The notes under the pieces are model-generated. The model was not told the DNA's origin. It saw only the letters and a program-made list of their open reading frames with translations, and searched no databases. A stretch of 6,940 bases of DNA from Planctomycetaceae bacterium (GTDB lineage: Bacteria; Planctomycetota; Planctomycetia; Isosphaerales; Isosphaeraceae), in NCBI GenBank assembly GCA_019232645.1, contig JAFANO010000717.1:1-6940 (forward strand), in the 5' to 3' direction. Shown here piece after piece: positions 6,173-6,940 of the stretch. The translations under genes were made by a program, and so were the position numbers. The stretch's first letter is position 1. Each line of letters starts with the position of its first letter.

Positions 6173-6424
6173 TTACGAGTCGTCCCCTCTTCCCGAATCA
6201 CCCGCCGGCGGTTCACCCGGCCTCGGCACCACAGACAGGCCCGCCTTTTCCAGGCGGCTGAGGATGATCGGCCAGAGCCGTTCCAGGCTGTGCGGCTCCA
6301 TCGTGTGCGAGCATTCGATCGTGTCGCGATCGAATCGGCCGATGACGCGGACGTTCCCCGGGGCGCGGCCGAGGGCCTTGCGCACGGCGTTGACGCTCCC
6401 GGCTCGGACGAAGAATCGTTCCAC
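6173..6424 (-). CDS. Small uncharacterised protein (83 aa), family not recognised
   Basis: On the minus strand, GTG at 6424 to TAA at 6175-6173 gives 83 residues beginning ERFFVRAGSVNAVRKALGRA after the initiator. Reasons to think it is real: third codon positions are strongly G/C as in the neighbouring genes; the product has a balanced amphipathic composition (strand-like VERFFVRAG, VRVIGRFD; helix-like HSLERLWPIILSRLEKAG); and the plus-strand reading across the same bases looks like shadow sequence. A G-run 5-10 nt upstream could serve as a weak ribosome site. No in-frame ATG is available upstream before the frame runs into the antisense of the DUF971 gene, so GTG is the best start. The last ~17 residues are Pro/Gly/Asp-rich and probably disordered. 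No signal peptide or membrane segment is seen. It is divergent from the DUF971 gene (90 bp apart). Function unknown. Confidence 0.6.
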   Translation of the reverse strand: MERFFVRAGSVNAVRKALGRAPGNVRVIGRFDRDTIECSHTMEPHSLERLWPIILSRLEKAGLSVVPRPGEPPAGDSGRGDDS

Positions 6425-6514
6425 GCGCGGCCCCCATTCCGCGGGACTCTCCCGTCTGGTAGGCTCGAGGGAAACGAATGGACCAGGGTCGACCTCCCGA
6501 CGCGAGCCCGTCCA
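6425..6514. promoter_or_regulatory. Divergent intergenic region, small palindrome, no clear promoter
   Basis: These 90 bases separate two divergently oriented genes and should hold both promoters. The only structure seen is a 5-bp palindrome CGGGA/TCCCG (6442-6446 / 6450-6454). No convincing -35/-10 pair was found on either strand. Confidence 0.3.
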
Positions 6515-6823
6515 ATGAGCGACACACCCACCAACATCCGCGCCCACCAAGGCGAGCAGACGCTGGAACTGATCTGGGATAGCGGCGTGGTCTCGCGGCT
6601 CCCGTACAGATACCTCCGTGCCGAGTGCCCCTGCGCCTCGTGCCGCAACGAGTGGACCGGCGAACGCATCCTGGACCCAGAGACGGTCCGCGCCGACCTC
6701 ATGATCGAGGGCATGGAGCCGATCGGCAACTACGCCGTCCGGATCGGCTGGAACGACGGCCACTCGTCGGGATTATACACCTGGGAGACCTTGCAGCGTC
6801 TCGCGCAGGATCGCCCCGCCTGA
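6515..6823 (+). CDS. Stand-alone DUF971 (gamma-butyrobetaine hydroxylase-like N-terminal domain) protein
   Basis: Start ATG 6515 gives 102 residues. The frame is open to 6290, but the upstream part is low-quality sequence that overlaps the minus-strand gene, so the short form is preferred. The domain runs from about 13 to 95: LELIWDSGVVSRLPYRYLR (17-35), the metal-binding ECPCASCRNEWTGERIL (37-53), and IGNYAVRIGWNDGHSSGLYTW (70-90). Cys38, Cys40, Cys43 and His83 match the Cys3-His zinc site known from the N-terminal domain of gamma-butyrobetaine hydroxylase. Bacterial DUF971 proteins often occur alone, and the domain is also fused to Mrp/NBP35-type P-loop ATPases (as in plant HCF101), hinting at a link to iron-sulfur cluster handling; that link is general family knowledge, not shown here. 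The Shine-Dalgarno is weak. Soluble and cytoplasmic. Confidence 0.9.
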   Translation: MSDTPTNIRAHQGEQTLELIWDSGVVSRLPYRYLRAECPCASCRNEWTGERILDPETVRADLMIEGMEPIGNYAVRIGWNDGHSSGLYTWETLQRLAQDRPA

Positions 6824-6824
6824 G

Positions 6825-6887
6825 CCGCCGCTTGCAGGCGGAGCGTCGCGCGCATCGGTACAACTCCTTCCCTTCGGCGGGCGACGC
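6825..6887 (+). terminator. Inverted repeats after the DUF971 gene
   Basis: CCGCC (6825-6829) / GGCGG (6837-6841) forms a small hairpin right after the stop. GCGTCGC (6843-6849) and GCGACGC (6881-6887) form a perfect 7-bp inverted repeat around a 31-nt loop. Neither is followed by a T-run. Possible 3'-end structures; weak evidence. Confidence 0.3.
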
Positions 6888-6940
6888 GTGAGGTACGGGT
6901 CGCCGGGCGGAGAATGGGGCCGAATGGCGGCCGTGATCCC

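Noticed and set aside
6290..6514. N-terminal extension of the DUF971 protein
   Set aside because: It overlaps the better-supported minus-strand gene and shows no domain; the DUF971 domain is complete from ATG 6515.
6425..6763. N-terminal extension of the small minus-strand protein, up to 196 residues in total
   Set aside because: Most of the added part is antisense to the DUF971 domain, which is clearly the coding strand there.
6924..6940. Possible start of a next gene (ATG 6924, with GGAG at 6909-6912)
   Set aside because: Only five full codons are visible before the window ends, too little to support a gene; an alternative ATG at 6914 is equally possible.

Overview
This is a GC-rich, densely coding bacterial chromosomal window. 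It most resembles a planctomycete, probably of the Isosphaeraceae type; that is an inference from gene content, not a database result. The pointers are a Tat-exported Gfo/Idh/MocA oxidoreductase next to a large DoxX-family membrane protein, an MCE/Mla-type ABC transporter in the order permease, ATPase, substrate-binding protein, and strong G/C preference at third codon positions. No tRNA, rRNA, CRISPR array, insertion sequence or phage gene was seen.

Left part (1-2250): the 3' end of a DoxX-family gene, cut by the window edge, is followed 86 bp later by a complete Gfo/Idh/MocA oxidoreductase with a twin-arginine signal. Downstream of its stop lies a run of four short perfect hairpins (2152-2250), which probably ends this transcription unit.

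Middle part (2251-5320): a weak candidate promoter (2290-2318) precedes a compact transporter operon: mlaE-like permease (2438-3304), mlaF-like ATPase (3301-4134, sharing an ATGA with mlaE) and mlaD-like MCE protein (4166-5272). Together they would form an inner-membrane complex moving phospholipid or another hydrophobic substrate between the inner and outer membranes. No mlaB or mlaC homologue is present here. A strong 44-nt hairpin (5276-5319) follows mlaD.

Right part (5321-6940): a YihX-like HAD phosphatase (5352-6032) on the + strand converges on a small uncharacterised gene on the - strand (6173-6424). That gene is divergent from a small stand-alone DUF971 protein (6515-6823) with a Cys3-His zinc site. 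The last 117 bases hold inverted repeats but no supported complete gene.

The window is mostly ordinary accessory/housekeeping content. The items most worth a second look are the small minus-strand protein, the stripped-down Mla operon with its extended MlaD, and the hairpin cluster at 2152-2250.
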